Assembly: GCA_963716095.1 (NCBI GenBank)
Contig: CAVQSV010000015.1
Coordinates: 1 to 64,000, forward strand
Length of the DNA: 64,000 bases
DNA from: Sva-07 sp963716095
Lineage (GTDB): Bacteria; Actinomycetota; Acidimicrobiia; Acidimicrobiales; Ilumatobacteraceae
Direction of reading: 5' to 3'
The stretch's first letter is position 1; the number at the start of each line of letters is the position of its first letter. Shown here in pieces: positions 43,390 to 53,137 of this stretch. The position numbers and the translations under genes were made by a program. Below the pieces are notes generated by a model. It ran no database searches and was not told the DNA's origin. It was given only the letters and a program-made list of their open reading frames with translations.

Positions 43390-44733
43390 GTGGTCGACCG
43401 GCGGGCTCTCGTGCGGGGCGTCGCCGTACTGGTCGCTCTCCCAGCTCTCGCACTGCTGCTCGTGGTGGCCGCCGATCTCATCCCGGACCGGCTGGTGACG
43501 TCGAAGATGCACACGGAGATCGTCGAGGGGAAGCTCGACGACGATTCCTACAGCGTCGGAAACACGGGCGGCACGGTCGACGGACACAGCGAGTGCAAGC
43601 GGATGACGATCGGTCTCGGCGCGCCACCCGGGATGAACGACTTCGAGTCGGCGATCCGGAGTCCGACGCTCGGGAGTTGCGAGACAGCCGTACCGAAGAT
43701 CCGTGGTTGGGCAGACGGAGACGGGTTGACCCGGTCGTATTACTACTACCGGTACTGGCACGGCAGCACGGCCGTCCTCCGCCCGTCCGTTGCCGTCTTC
43801 GGCGTGTCCGGTACCCGACTCGTCGCAGCCGGTGTGCTGGCGGGCGCCGCGATCGCCCTCGCTCTCGGGCTTGCACGTCGGGTCGGGCGTTCGTCCGCAG
43901 CGCTGTTCATGGCGCCGCTGTTGCTGACGACGGACTACATCGATCTCCCCGGCGCGCTCGTGCATGCGATCGGGATGATCGTCACGGTCGGCGGCGCCAT
44001 AGCGATCCTGCGATACCTGCGCAGCGACTCCTCTGTCGGTACCTACGCCGTCGTTGCGTTCGCGCTCGGTGGAGCGTTCAACTTCTTCGCTGATCTCACC
44101 AACCCGGACGCGGCATGGGCGCTCGTGGTCGCCGTCTCGGCGATCGTTGCGACGGGGGCGGGTCCGGTCGGCTCGATGGCCAGACGCACGACGGCGGCTG
44201 CTGCCGGATGGATCATCGGTTTCGCGTGGATGTGGCTGTCCAAGTGGGTGTTCGCATCGTTCGTCGTGGGCTACTCGACCGTGAGAGACGTCGTGAGATC
44301 CCAAGCCGGGGAGCGTCTGGCCGGAGACACCGCAGGCATGGGTGACTCCCGCCTGGCCGGGTTGCGCAGTGCGTGGGACGAGTGGTTGAACGAACCGCTG
44401 ATCCCGGTGCTGGTCCCGCTGCTGCTGGTCTCGGCAGCGGTCGTGGTGTGGCGACGGCGCGATCTGGGGGCGACATGGCAGCGACGCGTCGTGCTGAGCG
44501 CGCCGGCACTGCTCCCGTTCGTCTGGCACCTCGTGATGCGACAGCACACCTTCGTCCACGGATGGTTCACCTACCGCTCGTTCGCGGTGGCGTTCGGCAT
44601 CGTGCTGTTGGCGGCGACCGCTCGTCTCCCGACGACGGCACCATCGAACGACGACGAGAACGACGACGAGAACGGTGACGAGGACGGCTCGGAGCGGACA
44701 CCGGTTGGCCCCGCTGTCGATCAGGCGAGGTAG
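43390..44733 (+). CDS. Polytopic membrane protein, unknown function
   Basis: A 447-aa protein with about nine hydrophobic helices (VLVALPALALLLVVAADLI at the start, LVAAGVLAGAAIALALGLA, ALVHAIGMIVTVGGAIAIL and others). A first extracytoplasmic loop has Cys residues (GHSECKRMTIGLG, LGSCETAV) that could form a disulfide. HLVMRQHTFVHGWFTYRSFA near the C-terminus resembles GT-C or O-antigen ligase-like membrane proteins, but no family is certain. The C-terminal tail is very acidic (NDDENDDENGDEDG). The GTG at 43390 gives the signal-anchor start. The last 13 bases overlap the convergent aceE gene. Confidence 0.72.
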   Translation: MVDRRALVRGVAVLVALPALALLLVVAADLIPDRLVTSKMHTEIVEGKLDDDSYSVGNTGGTVDGHSECKRMTIGLGAPPGMNDFESAIRSPTLGSCETAVPKIRGWADGDGLTRSYYYYRYWHGSTAVLRPSVAVFGVSGTRLVAAGVLAGAAIALALGLARRVGRSSAALFMAPLLLTTDYIDLPGALVHAIGMIVTVGGAIAILRYLRSDSSVGTYAVVAFALGGAFNFFADLTNPDAAWALVVAVSAIVATGAGPVGSMARRTTAAAAGWIIGFAWMWLSKWVFASFVVGYSTVRDVVRSQAGERLAGDTAGMGDSRLAGLRSAWDEWLNEPLIPVLVPLLLVSAAVVVWRRRDLGATWQRRVVLSAPALLPFVWHLVMRQHTFVHGWFTYRSFAVAFGIVLLAATARLPTTAPSNDDENDDENGDEDGSERTPVGPAVDQAR

Positions 44734-47444
44734 GGGTCGATCGCCTCGGGGTCGATGTCGTAGCGAGCGATGGCATCGGCGACGATCGACTCGTCGATCT
44801 TGCCGTCGGCGAGCAGACCGTCGAGGACGGCCAGCACCACGTGGCCCGTGTCGACCTCGAAGTGTCGTCGCAGGGCCTCGCGGGTGTCGGATCGTCCCAT
44901 CCCGTCGGTGCCCAGTGGCACGAACGTGCGGTCGGGTATGAATCGCTGGACCTGCTCCGGCACCATCTTCATGAAGTCGGACACGGCAACGATCGGGCCC
45001 TGCGACTCTGCGAGGATCTGCGTCACCCGCGGCACGAGCGGCTCCTTCGACGGATGCAGCCGGTTCGACCGCTCGGCGGCCAACGCCTCTTCACGCAGCG
45101 ACTTGTACGAGGTCGCCGACCACAGCTCGGCAGCAACGTCGTAGTGTTCGGCGAGTTCGGCCGCCGCCTCTCTGGCTGCGGTGTGCGCGGTTCCCGAGAA
45201 CAGGATCGTGGCGCGCTTCGACGGTCCGGCAGGGGCGTCCGCCCACTTGTAGAGGCCTTCGACGATCGCTTCGGACAGGCCCGGCGTGTCCGGCAGCGGG
45301 GGCATCTCGTAGTTCTCGTTGTACAGGGTGATGTAGTAGAAGACGTCGGTCACCTCGGGTGGGCCGCCGCCGAACATCCGGTTCATGCCGTGCTGCACGA
45401 TGGCGCCGACCTCGTAGGCGAACGCCGGGTCGTAGGCCTGCACGAACGGCACGGTCGACGCGAGCACGAGGCTGTGGCCGTCCTGGTGCTGCAATCCCTC
45501 GCCCATCAACGTGGTGCGTCCAGCGGTGGCAGCCATCAGAAACCCCCGGGTGCGCATGTCGGCCGCCTGCCAGATCAGGTCGCCGACCCGCTGGAATCCG
45601 AACATCGAATAGAACGTGTAGAACGGCACCATCGGCACGCCACGGGTCGAGTACGACGTCCCGGCGGCGATGAAGCTGGCCATCGAACCCGCCTCGGTGA
45701 TGCCCTCCTCGAGGATCTGGCCCTTGGTCGACTCGGAGTACGACAGCAGCAGGTCGTGGTCGACCGGTTGGTACTTCTGGCCCTGCGAGGCGTAGATGTT
45801 CAGCTCGCGGAACAGCGCGTCCATGCCGAACGTGCGGGCCTCGTCGGGGATGATCGGCACGACGCGCGGCCCGATGTGTTCGTCGCGGGCGAGCCCGCGC
45901 AGCAGTCGGGTGAACGCCATCGTGGTCGACACCTCCTGGCCGTTGGACCCGGCGCGCATCTCGGCGAACGGGCCGTCCGCCGGCAACTCCAAGGGGCGAC
46001 GGGCAACGGTGGTGCGCTTCGGGATCGATCCGTCGAGCGCCTTGCGGCGCTCCATCATGTACTGGTACTCGATCGAGTCCTTGCCGAGCGTGATGTACGG
46101 GGGGTGCTCGGCGTCGAGACCTTCGTCGCTCACGACGTCTTGGAGGTGGAGTCGGTCGCGCATGGCCAGGATCTGGTCCTTGGTCATCTTCTTGATCTGG
46201 TGGGTCGAGTTGCGGCCCTCGAAGCCGGGTCCCAGCGTCCAACCCTTGACGGTCTTCGCGAGGATGACCGTCGGGCGACCCGACCCGAGGTTCTCGGTCG
46301 CTGCCTTGTACGCCGCGTACATCTTGCGGTAGTCGTGGCCGCCTCGTGGGAGGGTGCGCAGCTCGTCATCGCTGAGGTCGGCCACCATCTTGCGGAGGCG
46401 CTCGTCGGGACCGAAGAAGCTGTCACGGATGAACTCGCCGTCTTCGACCGCGTAGCGCTGGAACTCGCCGTCGACGGTCGTGTTCATCTTGTTGAGCAGC
46501 ACGCCGTCTTTGTCCTGGGCGAGCAGGTCGTCCCACTTCGAACCCCAGATCACCTTGATCACGTTCCAGCCGGCGCCGCGGAAGGTGGCTTCGAGTTCCT
46601 GGATGACCTTGCCGTTGCCGCGGACCGGTCCGTCGAGTCGCTGCAGGTTGCAGTTGACGACGAACACGAGATTGTCGAGCTGCTCGCGTGATGCCAGCGA
46701 GATCGCGCCGAGGGTTTCGGGCTCGTCGGTTTCGCCGTCGCCGAGGAAACACCAGACGCGGCTGTCGGAGGTGTCGTCGATGTGCCGGTTCTGGAGGTAG
46801 CGGTTGAAGCGGGCCTGGTAGAGCGCAGTGATGGGGCCGAGGCCCATCGACACCGTCGGGAACTCCCAGAAGTCGGGCATGAGGCGGGGGTGCGGGTACG
46901 ACGACAGGCCGCGACCGTTGCGTCCGATCTCTCGGCGGAAGTGGTCGAGGTCGTCTTCGGTGAGGCGGCCCTCGAGGAATGCTCGGGCGTAGATGCCGGG
47001 CGCAGCATGGCCCTGGTAGTACACGTGGTCGCCAGGGCGGCCGTCGTCCTTGCCCCGGAAGAAGTGGTTGAAGCCGATCTCGTACAGCGCTGCGGAACTG
47101 GCGAAGGTCGAGAGGTGCCCGCCGATGCCGTCAGCGACCTTGTTCGCCCGCACGACCATCATCGCGGCGTTCCAGCGGATGAATGCCCGGATCCGACGCT
47201 CGATGTGCTCGTCACCGGGGAACCACGGTTCCTGCTCGCGCGGGATCGTGTTCACGTACGGCGTCGACACCGTGGCGGGGAACGACACCTGGCTGGCGGT
47301 TGCTCGCTCCATGAGCCGGGTGAGCAGGTACCGGGCGCGCGTCTTGCCGTGGGTGTCGACGACGGCGTCGAGGCTGTCCAACCACTCCTTGGTCTCGGTC
47401 GGATCGATGTCGGGCAGCTGGTGCACGTGGCCGTCGAAGATCAT
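44721..47444 (-). CDS. aceE: Pyruvate dehydrogenase E1 component, homodimeric type
   Basis: A 907-aa thiamine-diphosphate enzyme that decarboxylates pyruvate and passes the acetyl group to lipoyl-E2. The N-terminal half has GGHLSTFASSAALYEIGFNH, PGIYARAFLEGRLTEDDLDH, and the ThDP motif CFLGDGETDEPETLG with FVVNCNLQRLDGPVRGNGK. The middle has KGWTLGPGFEGRNSTHQIKK, the C-terminal half has QILEEGITEAGSMASF and FYTFYSMFGFQRVGDLIWQA. The length is that of AceE. The ATG at 47444 gives a normal N-terminus. It lies about 12 kb away from lpdA, E2, lipB and lipA, with which its product would form the complex. Divergent from rnhA. Confidence 0.97.
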   Translation of the reverse strand: MIFDGHVHQLPDIDPTETKEWLDSLDAVVDTHGKTRARYLLTRLMERATASQVSFPATVSTPYVNTIPREQEPWFPGDEHIERRIRAFIRWNAAMMVVRANKVADGIGGHLSTFASSAALYEIGFNHFFRGKDDGRPGDHVYYQGHAAPGIYARAFLEGRLTEDDLDHFRREIGRNGRGLSSYPHPRLMPDFWEFPTVSMGLGPITALYQARFNRYLQNRHIDDTSDSRVWCFLGDGETDEPETLGAISLASREQLDNLVFVVNCNLQRLDGPVRGNGKVIQELEATFRGAGWNVIKVIWGSKWDDLLAQDKDGVLLNKMNTTVDGEFQRYAVEDGEFIRDSFFGPDERLRKMVADLSDDELRTLPRGGHDYRKMYAAYKAATENLGSGRPTVILAKTVKGWTLGPGFEGRNSTHQIKKMTKDQILAMRDRLHLQDVVSDEGLDAEHPPYITLGKDSIEYQYMMERRKALDGSIPKRTTVARRPLELPADGPFAEMRAGSNGQEVSTTMAFTRLLRGLARDEHIGPRVVPIIPDEARTFGMDALFRELNIYASQGQKYQPVDHDLLLSYSESTKGQILEEGITEAGSMASFIAAGTSYSTRGVPMVPFYTFYSMFGFQRVGDLIWQAADMRTRGFLMAATAGRTTLMGEGLQHQDGHSLVLASTVPFVQAYDPAFAYEVGAIVQHGMNRMFGGGPPEVTDVFYYITLYNENYEMPPLPDTPGLSEAIVEGLYKWADAPAGPSKRATILFSGTAHTAAREAAAELAEHYDVAAELWSATSYKSLREEALAAERSNRLHPSKEPLVPRVTQILAESQGPIVAVSDFMKMVPEQVQRFIPDRTFVPLGTDGMGRSDTREALRRHFEVDTGHVVLAVLDGLLADGKIDESIVADAIARYDIDPEAIDPYLA

Positions 47445-47503
47445 GGCGGCCAGTCTCGCAGTGTTACCGATGGGTACGCACCGGCTTGGACCGTGAATCG
47501 GCC

Positions 47504-47561
47504 GACCGAACCCGAAATGTGTGCGGATCTGCCCGCCGGCGACCGAACCCTGCACATTTTT
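47504..47561. promoter_or_regulatory. Direct and inverted repeat in the aceE-rnhA divergent region
   Basis: GACCGAACCC occurs twice (47504-47513 and 47541-47550), each followed by an oppositely oriented AT-richer element (AAATGTGTGC at 47515 and GCACATTTTT at 47552). The region lies 60-120 bases upstream of the aceE start and 65-125 bases upstream of rnhA. It is a candidate operator pair. Confidence 0.4.
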
Positions 47562-47627
47562 CGGTCGTGGAGGGGTCTTCGGTGGGGGAGGACGGTGCGG
47601 GTGTGGGCGGATGAGTAGGTTGCGGCG

Positions 47628-48083
47628 ATGGCCGGACTCGTGATCTACACCGACGGAGCATGCAGCGGGAATCCCGGCCCGGGGGGCTGGGCGTGGGCGG
47701 TCGCCCCGGAAGGTGAGCCCTCCGGCGCCGGTGGAGAAGCCCACACCACCAACCAGCGCATGGAGATCCACGCCGTCCTCGATGCGCTGCGCACCCATGC
47801 CGACCGGGCGGACGAACATGGAGCACCCCTGCCGATCGAGATCGTGTCCGACTCGACCTACGTCGTGAACTGCTTTCGCGACAAGTGGTGGGTGAAGTGG
47901 CAGCGCAACGGCTGGACGAACTCGCAGAAGAAGCCCGTGGCCAACGTCGACCTGTGGCAGCCCCTGATCGAGCTGGTGCAGTCCGGTGACGTGAGCTTCC
48001 GGTGGGTCAAGGGCCACAGCGGTGACCCCATGAACGATCTCGTCGACCGGCTGGCCGTCGAGGCAGTTCCCACCGCACGCTGA
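47628..48083 (+). CDS. rnhA: Ribonuclease HI
   Basis: A 151-aa endonuclease that cuts RNA in RNA-DNA hybrids (primer and R-loop removal). The motif YTDGACSGNPGPGGWAWAV holds the first catalytic Asp (residue 9). The others are Glu46 in MEIHAVLDAL, Asp75 in VSDSTYVVN, His130 in WVKGHSGDP and Asp137. The basic substrate-binding handle KWWVKWQRNGWTNSQKK, as in E. coli RNase HI, is present. The length is typical. It starts with ATG at 47628, divergent from aceE, and is followed by a 10/11-bp tandem repeat. Confidence 0.95.
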   Translation: MAGLVIYTDGACSGNPGPGGWAWAVAPEGEPSGAGGEAHTTNQRMEIHAVLDALRTHADRADEHGAPLPIEIVSDSTYVVNCFRDKWWVKWQRNGWTNSQKKPVANVDLWQPLIELVQSGDVSFRWVKGHSGDPMNDLVDRLAVEAVPTAR

Positions 48084-48133
48084 CCGGCAAGAACCGGTCA
48101 AGAACCGGCAAGAACCGGCAAGAACCGGTCAAG
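48083..48133. repeat. Five 10/11-bp tandem repeats after rnhA
   Basis: Five head-to-tail copies of ACCGGCAAGA or ACCGGTCAAGA lie directly at and after the rnhA stop, 75 bases before the SpoIID-like gene. The alternation of two unit types is irregular (10, 11, 10, 10, 10). It could be a binding array or a slippage-prone tract. Confidence 0.7.
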
Positions 48134-48208
48134 GTCACGCAACGTCGTGTCGAGAAACCACCCGTGGCGACCGCTCGACCTCTCCGCGCGACGTTACAGT
48201 TCCGTGAC

Positions 48209-51200
48209 ATGCGTCGAGCTCTGATCGTCATCGCGGCCGTGCTCGGCCTCACGCTGCTGCCCGTCCCGGGCGCCACGTCCACCGCTGCAGCAGCGCCGAA
48301 CGACCTCGCCGCAGTGGTCATCGACGGCGTCGGCAACGGCCACGGCCGAGGCATGAGCCAATGGGGTGCATACGGATGGGCGGTCGATCAGAACAAGTCG
48401 TGGCAGTGGATCCTCGACCACTACTACGGCGGCACGTCGAACGGAACCGTCAGCACGTCAGGCCAGATCAGGGTGCGCCTACTCGCCCTCGACGGTGCTG
48501 GCTCGGTCGGCTTGATCTCTCACGGAGGCGGCGTCAAGTGGAATGGCTTCAGCTGGAATTCGATGCAGGCCCGGCGCAACGCCGCAGGAACGTTCGACAT
48601 CTACGGTTCGACGTCGAGGTCGTGCTCGGGGAGTACGTCCCTGACGGTCCCCAACGGGCCACTGGTCAACGGTGCACAGGGCGACGCTGTTCGTCAGATC
48701 CAGCAGTTCCTCACGCAATTCGGATACGAACCCGGAGGTGTCGACGGTGACTTCGGCAACCTGACCGAAGGCGCGGTGCGGCGTTTCCAGGCCGATCGCG
48801 GCCTGGCCGAGGATGGGCAGTGGCGCACCGAGGAGGCCACCGAGGCACGAGCGATGATCGCCGCCGGTTCGGGCGGGGTCTTCACCAAGATCGGGACCGC
48901 CGTCACGCCGAGGTTCACCACGACGGCGAGCACCGACGCCACCAAGGCACTCGGGCTGTGTCAGCCCAACGGCTCGGTCGTGCACTATCGGGGCTCGATC
49001 GACGTGTCGAACCAGTCCGGCAGCACGCGGGTCGTCAATGAGGTCGGCACCGAGTCGTACCTGCGCGGCGTGGTCCCCAAGGAGATCTCGGCCAGCTGGG
49101 CAACCGCCGGCGGTGGCAAGGGCGCCAACGCAGTGCGAGCTCAAGCGGTCGCCGCTCGTTCGTATGGGCTGCAGCAGAGTCGCTACTCGTATGCGTCCAC
49201 GTGCGATTCCCAGTCGTGTCAGGTCTACGCAGGTGCAGCGACGCGGGCGGTTGCGACCGGTACGGCACGCTTGGTCGAGGACTCCCGAACCGATGCAGCG
49301 ATCGCTGCGACGGCCGGAGTGGTGCGCAAGTGGTCCGACGGAAGGATCGTGTCGACCGAGTTCTCGGCATCGAACGGTCCCCGCACCGCTGGTGGAGCGT
49401 TCCCGCCGGTCGACGACGCTCCCGGCGACGGCACGTCGAGCAACCCGAACCATCGGTGGACGCGCGTGCTCGACGCCGACACCCTGGCCTCGCGGTACGG
49501 CCTCGGCACGCTCACCGGGGCAGCGATGGTCGAGGCGGAGTCGTCGGTGAACCGCACGTTCGACGGCATCTGGTTCAACGACATCGTGCTCACGGGAACC
49601 GCCGGCTCGGTTCGGGTGCCGGCGTGGGACTTCCGGCGCACCCACGGCCTGCTGTCGCCGGGCTTCGACCTGCGTCTGGTCAGGCGCGACGCCGTCGGCG
49701 CGAATGTTGCGATGATCGGCGACTCGGTCGGCGAGTCGGCGAAGAACGAGTTGGTCACACTGACCGACCGGACCTTCACGTCGCTGACGGTCGACACCTT
49801 GGTCAGCCGGTTCATCACCCAGACGCCGCCGTCACCCAGCGGCGTCCAGGTCGCAGCAGGTCTGCCGACCGGTCTCGACCTCGCGATCGTCCAACTCGGC
49901 TACAACCCCTCGACCAACATGGCGGCCGACATCGACGCGATGATGACCGCGCTCAACCAGCGAGGCACGAAACGGGTCGATCTGGGTCAACATGGCCGAG
50001 ATCCGCCGAGGGTCTGGTGGGTCGTCGTACTATGCGGCCGCGAATGCGGCGCTGCAGGCGGCTCGTGGACGTTGGTCGAATCTGGCCATCGCCGACTGGA
50101 ACGCCGCAAGTGCGGCCGCAGGGCCGGAACGGGTTCGCTGGATCAGCTCCGACGGGGTGCATCTCACCAACACCGGACAAGCAGAGTTCGCACTCTGGCT
50201 GCGCCAGGTCGCCGGGGCGTCGGCACCGGTCGGTGGGAGCACCCGGCCGGTGTCCGTGCCCCTGCCGTCGAGCCGGTTCCAACCGAACCAGCGAATCGAA
50301 TTGCAGGTGAGCGGCGCCAAAGTGGCCGGCACCGACGGCGCATCGCTCACGATCCCGCCGGGGGCGAGCGCAGTGGCGCTGAACATCACTGCGGTCACGC
50401 CGGACACGCCGGGCTTCGTCACCGTCTGGCCGTGTGATGTGGCCCGCCCCGACGCGTCCAACCTCAACTTCGGCACCGGTGGGGCGGTGGCCAACAGCGT
50501 GATCGCTCCGGTCGGCGCCAGTGGCAAGGTCTGCTTCTACTCGAACCAGGCGACCGACTTCCTCGTCGACATCACCGGTTGGTTCGCAGGGGACATCGGC
50601 GGCACCGAGACGTTCGTCGGGGCCACGCCCAAGCGTGTCATCGACACCCGAAACGGCATCGGCGGGCCGACCGTTCGCATCCCTGCCGGCGGCACGATCA
50701 CGATCCCGCTCGCGGGCGCGGCCATGCGGCGTTCCGACGGGAGTTCCGAATCGATTCCGGCCAGTGCAACGGCCGTCGCGATGAACGTCACCGCCGTCCT
50801 GCCGTCCCAGGCAGGTTTCTTCACGGTGTGGCCGTGCGGTGCACCGAAACCCGTTGCATCGAACGTGAACTTCGCCGGCGGATCGGTCGTTGCCAACGGC
50901 GTCGTCACCTCGCTCGGGGCCGACGGATCCGTCTGCCTGTTCTCCGATCAGGAGTCCGACGTGCTCGTCGACGTGCTCGGCTGGTTCGGCGGCGGATCGA
51001 CCCCGCCGTTCACCGGAGCGGTGCCGACACGTCTCGTCGACACCCGCAACGCGGTCGGCGGACCGACGGGCGTCGTCACGCCGGCCTCGCCCCGAGCCGT
51101 GCCGGTTCGCGGCGTGACCGTCAGGGTCGACGGCGTTGCCCAGCAGGTTCCCGCCGATGCTTCGGCTGTGGCGCTGAACGTGACGATGGTCGAGGCGCGG

Positions 51201-51468
51201 GCCGCCGGCTACGCAACGGTGTGGCCTTGCGGGAGTCCGATGCCCAACGCCTCCAACGTCAACTTCGGCCAGGGCGGCACCGCCGCGAACGGCGTGATCG
51301 CCCCGATCGGTGCCGATGGTTCCGTGTGCATCTTCACGAGCGCAGATGCGCACCTGATCGTCGACATCGCCGGTTGGTTCACCGGCGGCGCAGTCTCCGG
51401 CCTTCACGGGCAACGTCCCGAAGCGTCTCGTCGACACCCGCAACGGCATCGGCCCGGCACCGCGCTGA
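48209..51468 (+). CDS. Giant secreted cell-wall protein: SpoIID/LytB, peptidoglycan-binding, SGNH and VDTR repeats, frameshifted
   Basis: About 1085 aa after repair. In order: signal peptide (IVIAAVLGLTLLPVPGATSTAAAAP); start of a SpoIID/LytB domain (GNGHGRGMSQWGAYGWA); an inserted peptidoglycan-binding domain at residues about 155-210 (GDAVRQIQQFLTQFGYEPGG, VDGDFGNLTEGAVRRFQ); the SpoIID core (ESYLRGVVPKEISASW, VRAQAVAARSYGL); an SGNH/GDSL hydrolase-like domain with VAMIGDSVGES at about residue 502 and WISSDGVHLT later; then VDTR-type repeats to the end. A shift near 49985 joins the SGNH halves; one near 51390 gives the stop at 51468 just after VDTRNGIG. SpoIID cuts stripped glycan strands and SGNH domains act as acyl-transferases or esterases, so it probably remodels peptidoglycan. 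Confidence 0.85.
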
Positions 51469-51525
51469 CCGAGCTGCGCGACTCGGATTCCTCGGTCGTG
51501 CCGGGGAGCGAATAGCTTTCGCCGC

Positions 51526-52302
51526 ATGGACATTTCTGGAGCAAGCGCAATCGTCACGGGTGGAGCATCGGGTATCGGAGCAGCGTCGGCTCGCATGCTG
51601 GCGGCCCACGGAGCCAAGGTCGTCATCGCCGACCTGCAGGAGGACAAGGGCAACGAACTCGCGGACGAGATCGGTGGCGCGTTCTGCAAGGTCGATGTCA
51701 CCAACACCGACGACATCGTCAACGCCGTCGAGATGGCGAAGTCGATGGGTCCGGTCCGCGTGCTGATCAACTCTGCTGGTATCGGCTGGGCACAGCGCAC
51801 GGTCGGCAAGGACGGCTCGCTCGAGTCGGCGGCCAACCTCGACGCGTTCAAGAAGGTCGTCGCGATCAACCTGATCGGCACGTTCGACTGCATCCGCGTC
51901 GCAGCCACCGCGATGAGCACCACCGAGCCGCTCGAACACGGTGAGCGCGGCGCGATCGTCAACATCGCATCGGTCGCTGCCTTCGACGGTCAGATCGGCC
52001 AGGCGAGCTACTCGGCGTCGAAGGGCGGCGTCGTCGGCATGACCCTTCCGATCGCTCGTGATCTCTCCGCTGTCGGCGTGCGCGTCAACACTGTGGCGCC
52101 CGGTCTCATCGACACGCCGATCTACGGCGAAGGTGATGCGAGCGAAGCATTCAAGGAGAACCTCCAGAAGGGTGTGCTCTTCCCGAAGCGCCTCGGCGAT
52201 CCCGAGCAGCTCGCGTCGATGGTGCTCGAGTGCGTCACCAACAGCTACATGAACGCCGAGTCGATCCGCGTCGACGGCGGCATCCGCATGCCGCCGAAGT
52301 GA
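51526..52302 (+). CDS. Short-chain dehydrogenase/reductase, 3-hydroxyacyl-CoA dehydrogenase-like
   Basis: A 258-aa NAD(P)-dependent oxidoreductase. It has the cofactor site VTGGASGIGAASARML, INSAGIG, and the catalytic Ser (NIASVAAFDG) and Tyr-xxx-Lys (ASYSASKGGVVGMTLPIARD). GVRVNTVAPGLIDTPI and the last segment SYMNAESIRVDGGIRM match 17-beta-HSD10-type 3-hydroxyacyl-CoA dehydrogenases, as does the insertion after the cofactor site. It would act in beta-oxidation of fatty acids or isoleucine breakdown. ATG at 51526. The neighbours do not form an obvious pathway with it. Confidence 0.92.
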   Translation: MDISGASAIVTGGASGIGAASARMLAAHGAKVVIADLQEDKGNELADEIGGAFCKVDVTNTDDIVNAVEMAKSMGPVRVLINSAGIGWAQRTVGKDGSLESAANLDAFKKVVAINLIGTFDCIRVAATAMSTTEPLEHGERGAIVNIASVAAFDGQIGQASYSASKGGVVGMTLPIARDLSAVGVRVNTVAPGLIDTPIYGEGDASEAFKENLQKGVLFPKRLGDPEQLASMVLECVTNSYMNAESIRVDGGIRMPPK

Positions 52303-52330
52303 CAGCGGGCTCGGGACGCGCCGGTCGTCG

Positions 52331-53093
52331 TCAGCTGAGCCCGACGATGAACGTGAACGCTGTGTCGTGGCTCGTTGCCGGACTGCCGTGCTCGCCTCGA
52401 ACGGAACGGGTCGTCAGGCCGGCGTCGGCCACCATCTGAGCGAAGTCGTCCTGCTCGATCCAGTGGAGTGCCCACGATCGGTCGGCCACGTGGTGATCCT
52501 CCCCGTTGAGGAGTTCGTAGCGCAGCTGGGCCGTCTGGTTCCTTGCCGCTTCGTCGCGGACGACGTCGAGGACGGTCACGCGCATGATGACACCGTCAGC
52601 GGTCACGTGTTCTCGAACGTTGCCGATCCCCGAGTCAGCGGAGAGGCGCGGGACGAACAGCGGGATCACCGCGGAGCCCTCCGGATGGAGGTGTGCGGCA
52701 ATTCGGTGGAGCGCTGCGCGTGCGGCCTCGTCGGTGGGGAGCAGATTGAACGTGGCGCCGGCAAGGTAGATCGATCGGTAGCGCCGGCCCAGGTCCATCT
52801 CCTCGAACGTTGCGTGATGCAGCGTCACCTCCAGGCCGAGACCGTCTGCGGCCGTTCGGCATCGGCGGAGCATGTCGGTAGACGAATCGAGGCCCTCGAC
52901 GTCGAGGCCGCGCTGGAGGAGGCGCGAGCATCGGGTCGCCGTCACCGCAGCCGAGTTCGAGCGCTGGTTCGCCTGATCGCTCGACGAAGCGTGCGTACGG
53001 CTCGGGGTCGAACGTCTCGGAACGGAGATGCCGGTAGACCTCGGCCACGACGCCGGTGTAGAAGTCGGACGGGGCGATCGGGTCGGACGGCAC
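52331..53093 (-). CDS. SAM-dependent methyltransferase, frameshifted
   Basis: About 253 aa after repair. The N-terminal part (VPSDPIAPSDFYTGVVAEVY, with motif I LELGCGDGDPML) is in one frame. After a shift near 52930 it continues LLQRGLDVEGLDSSTDMLRR, VTLHHATFEEMDLG, LAGATFNLLPTDEA and the C-terminal beta strands to 52331. This is the class I methyltransferase fold with a typical motif order. The GTG at 53093 is chosen because it begins where coding bias begins; a GTG at 53108 is also possible. The substrate is unknown. The cyclase gene upstream is in the same direction, 44 bases away. Confidence 0.8.
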
Positions 53094-53137
53094 GAGACCA
53101 GTCTGCACGGTCGCTCGAACCCCAGGTGATGGGCGAG

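Noticed and set aside
44841..46691. Plus-strand open frame (616 codons) inside aceE
   Set aside because: Antisense shadow of a strongly conserved enzyme; His/Arg/Val/Asp-rich, no family features.
49953..51965. Long open frame on the minus strand (670 codons) opposite the SpoIID/SGNH/repeat protein
   Set aside because: Asp/Arg/Gly/Val-rich shadow that spans two genes; no domain, and the plus strand has clear conserved domains.
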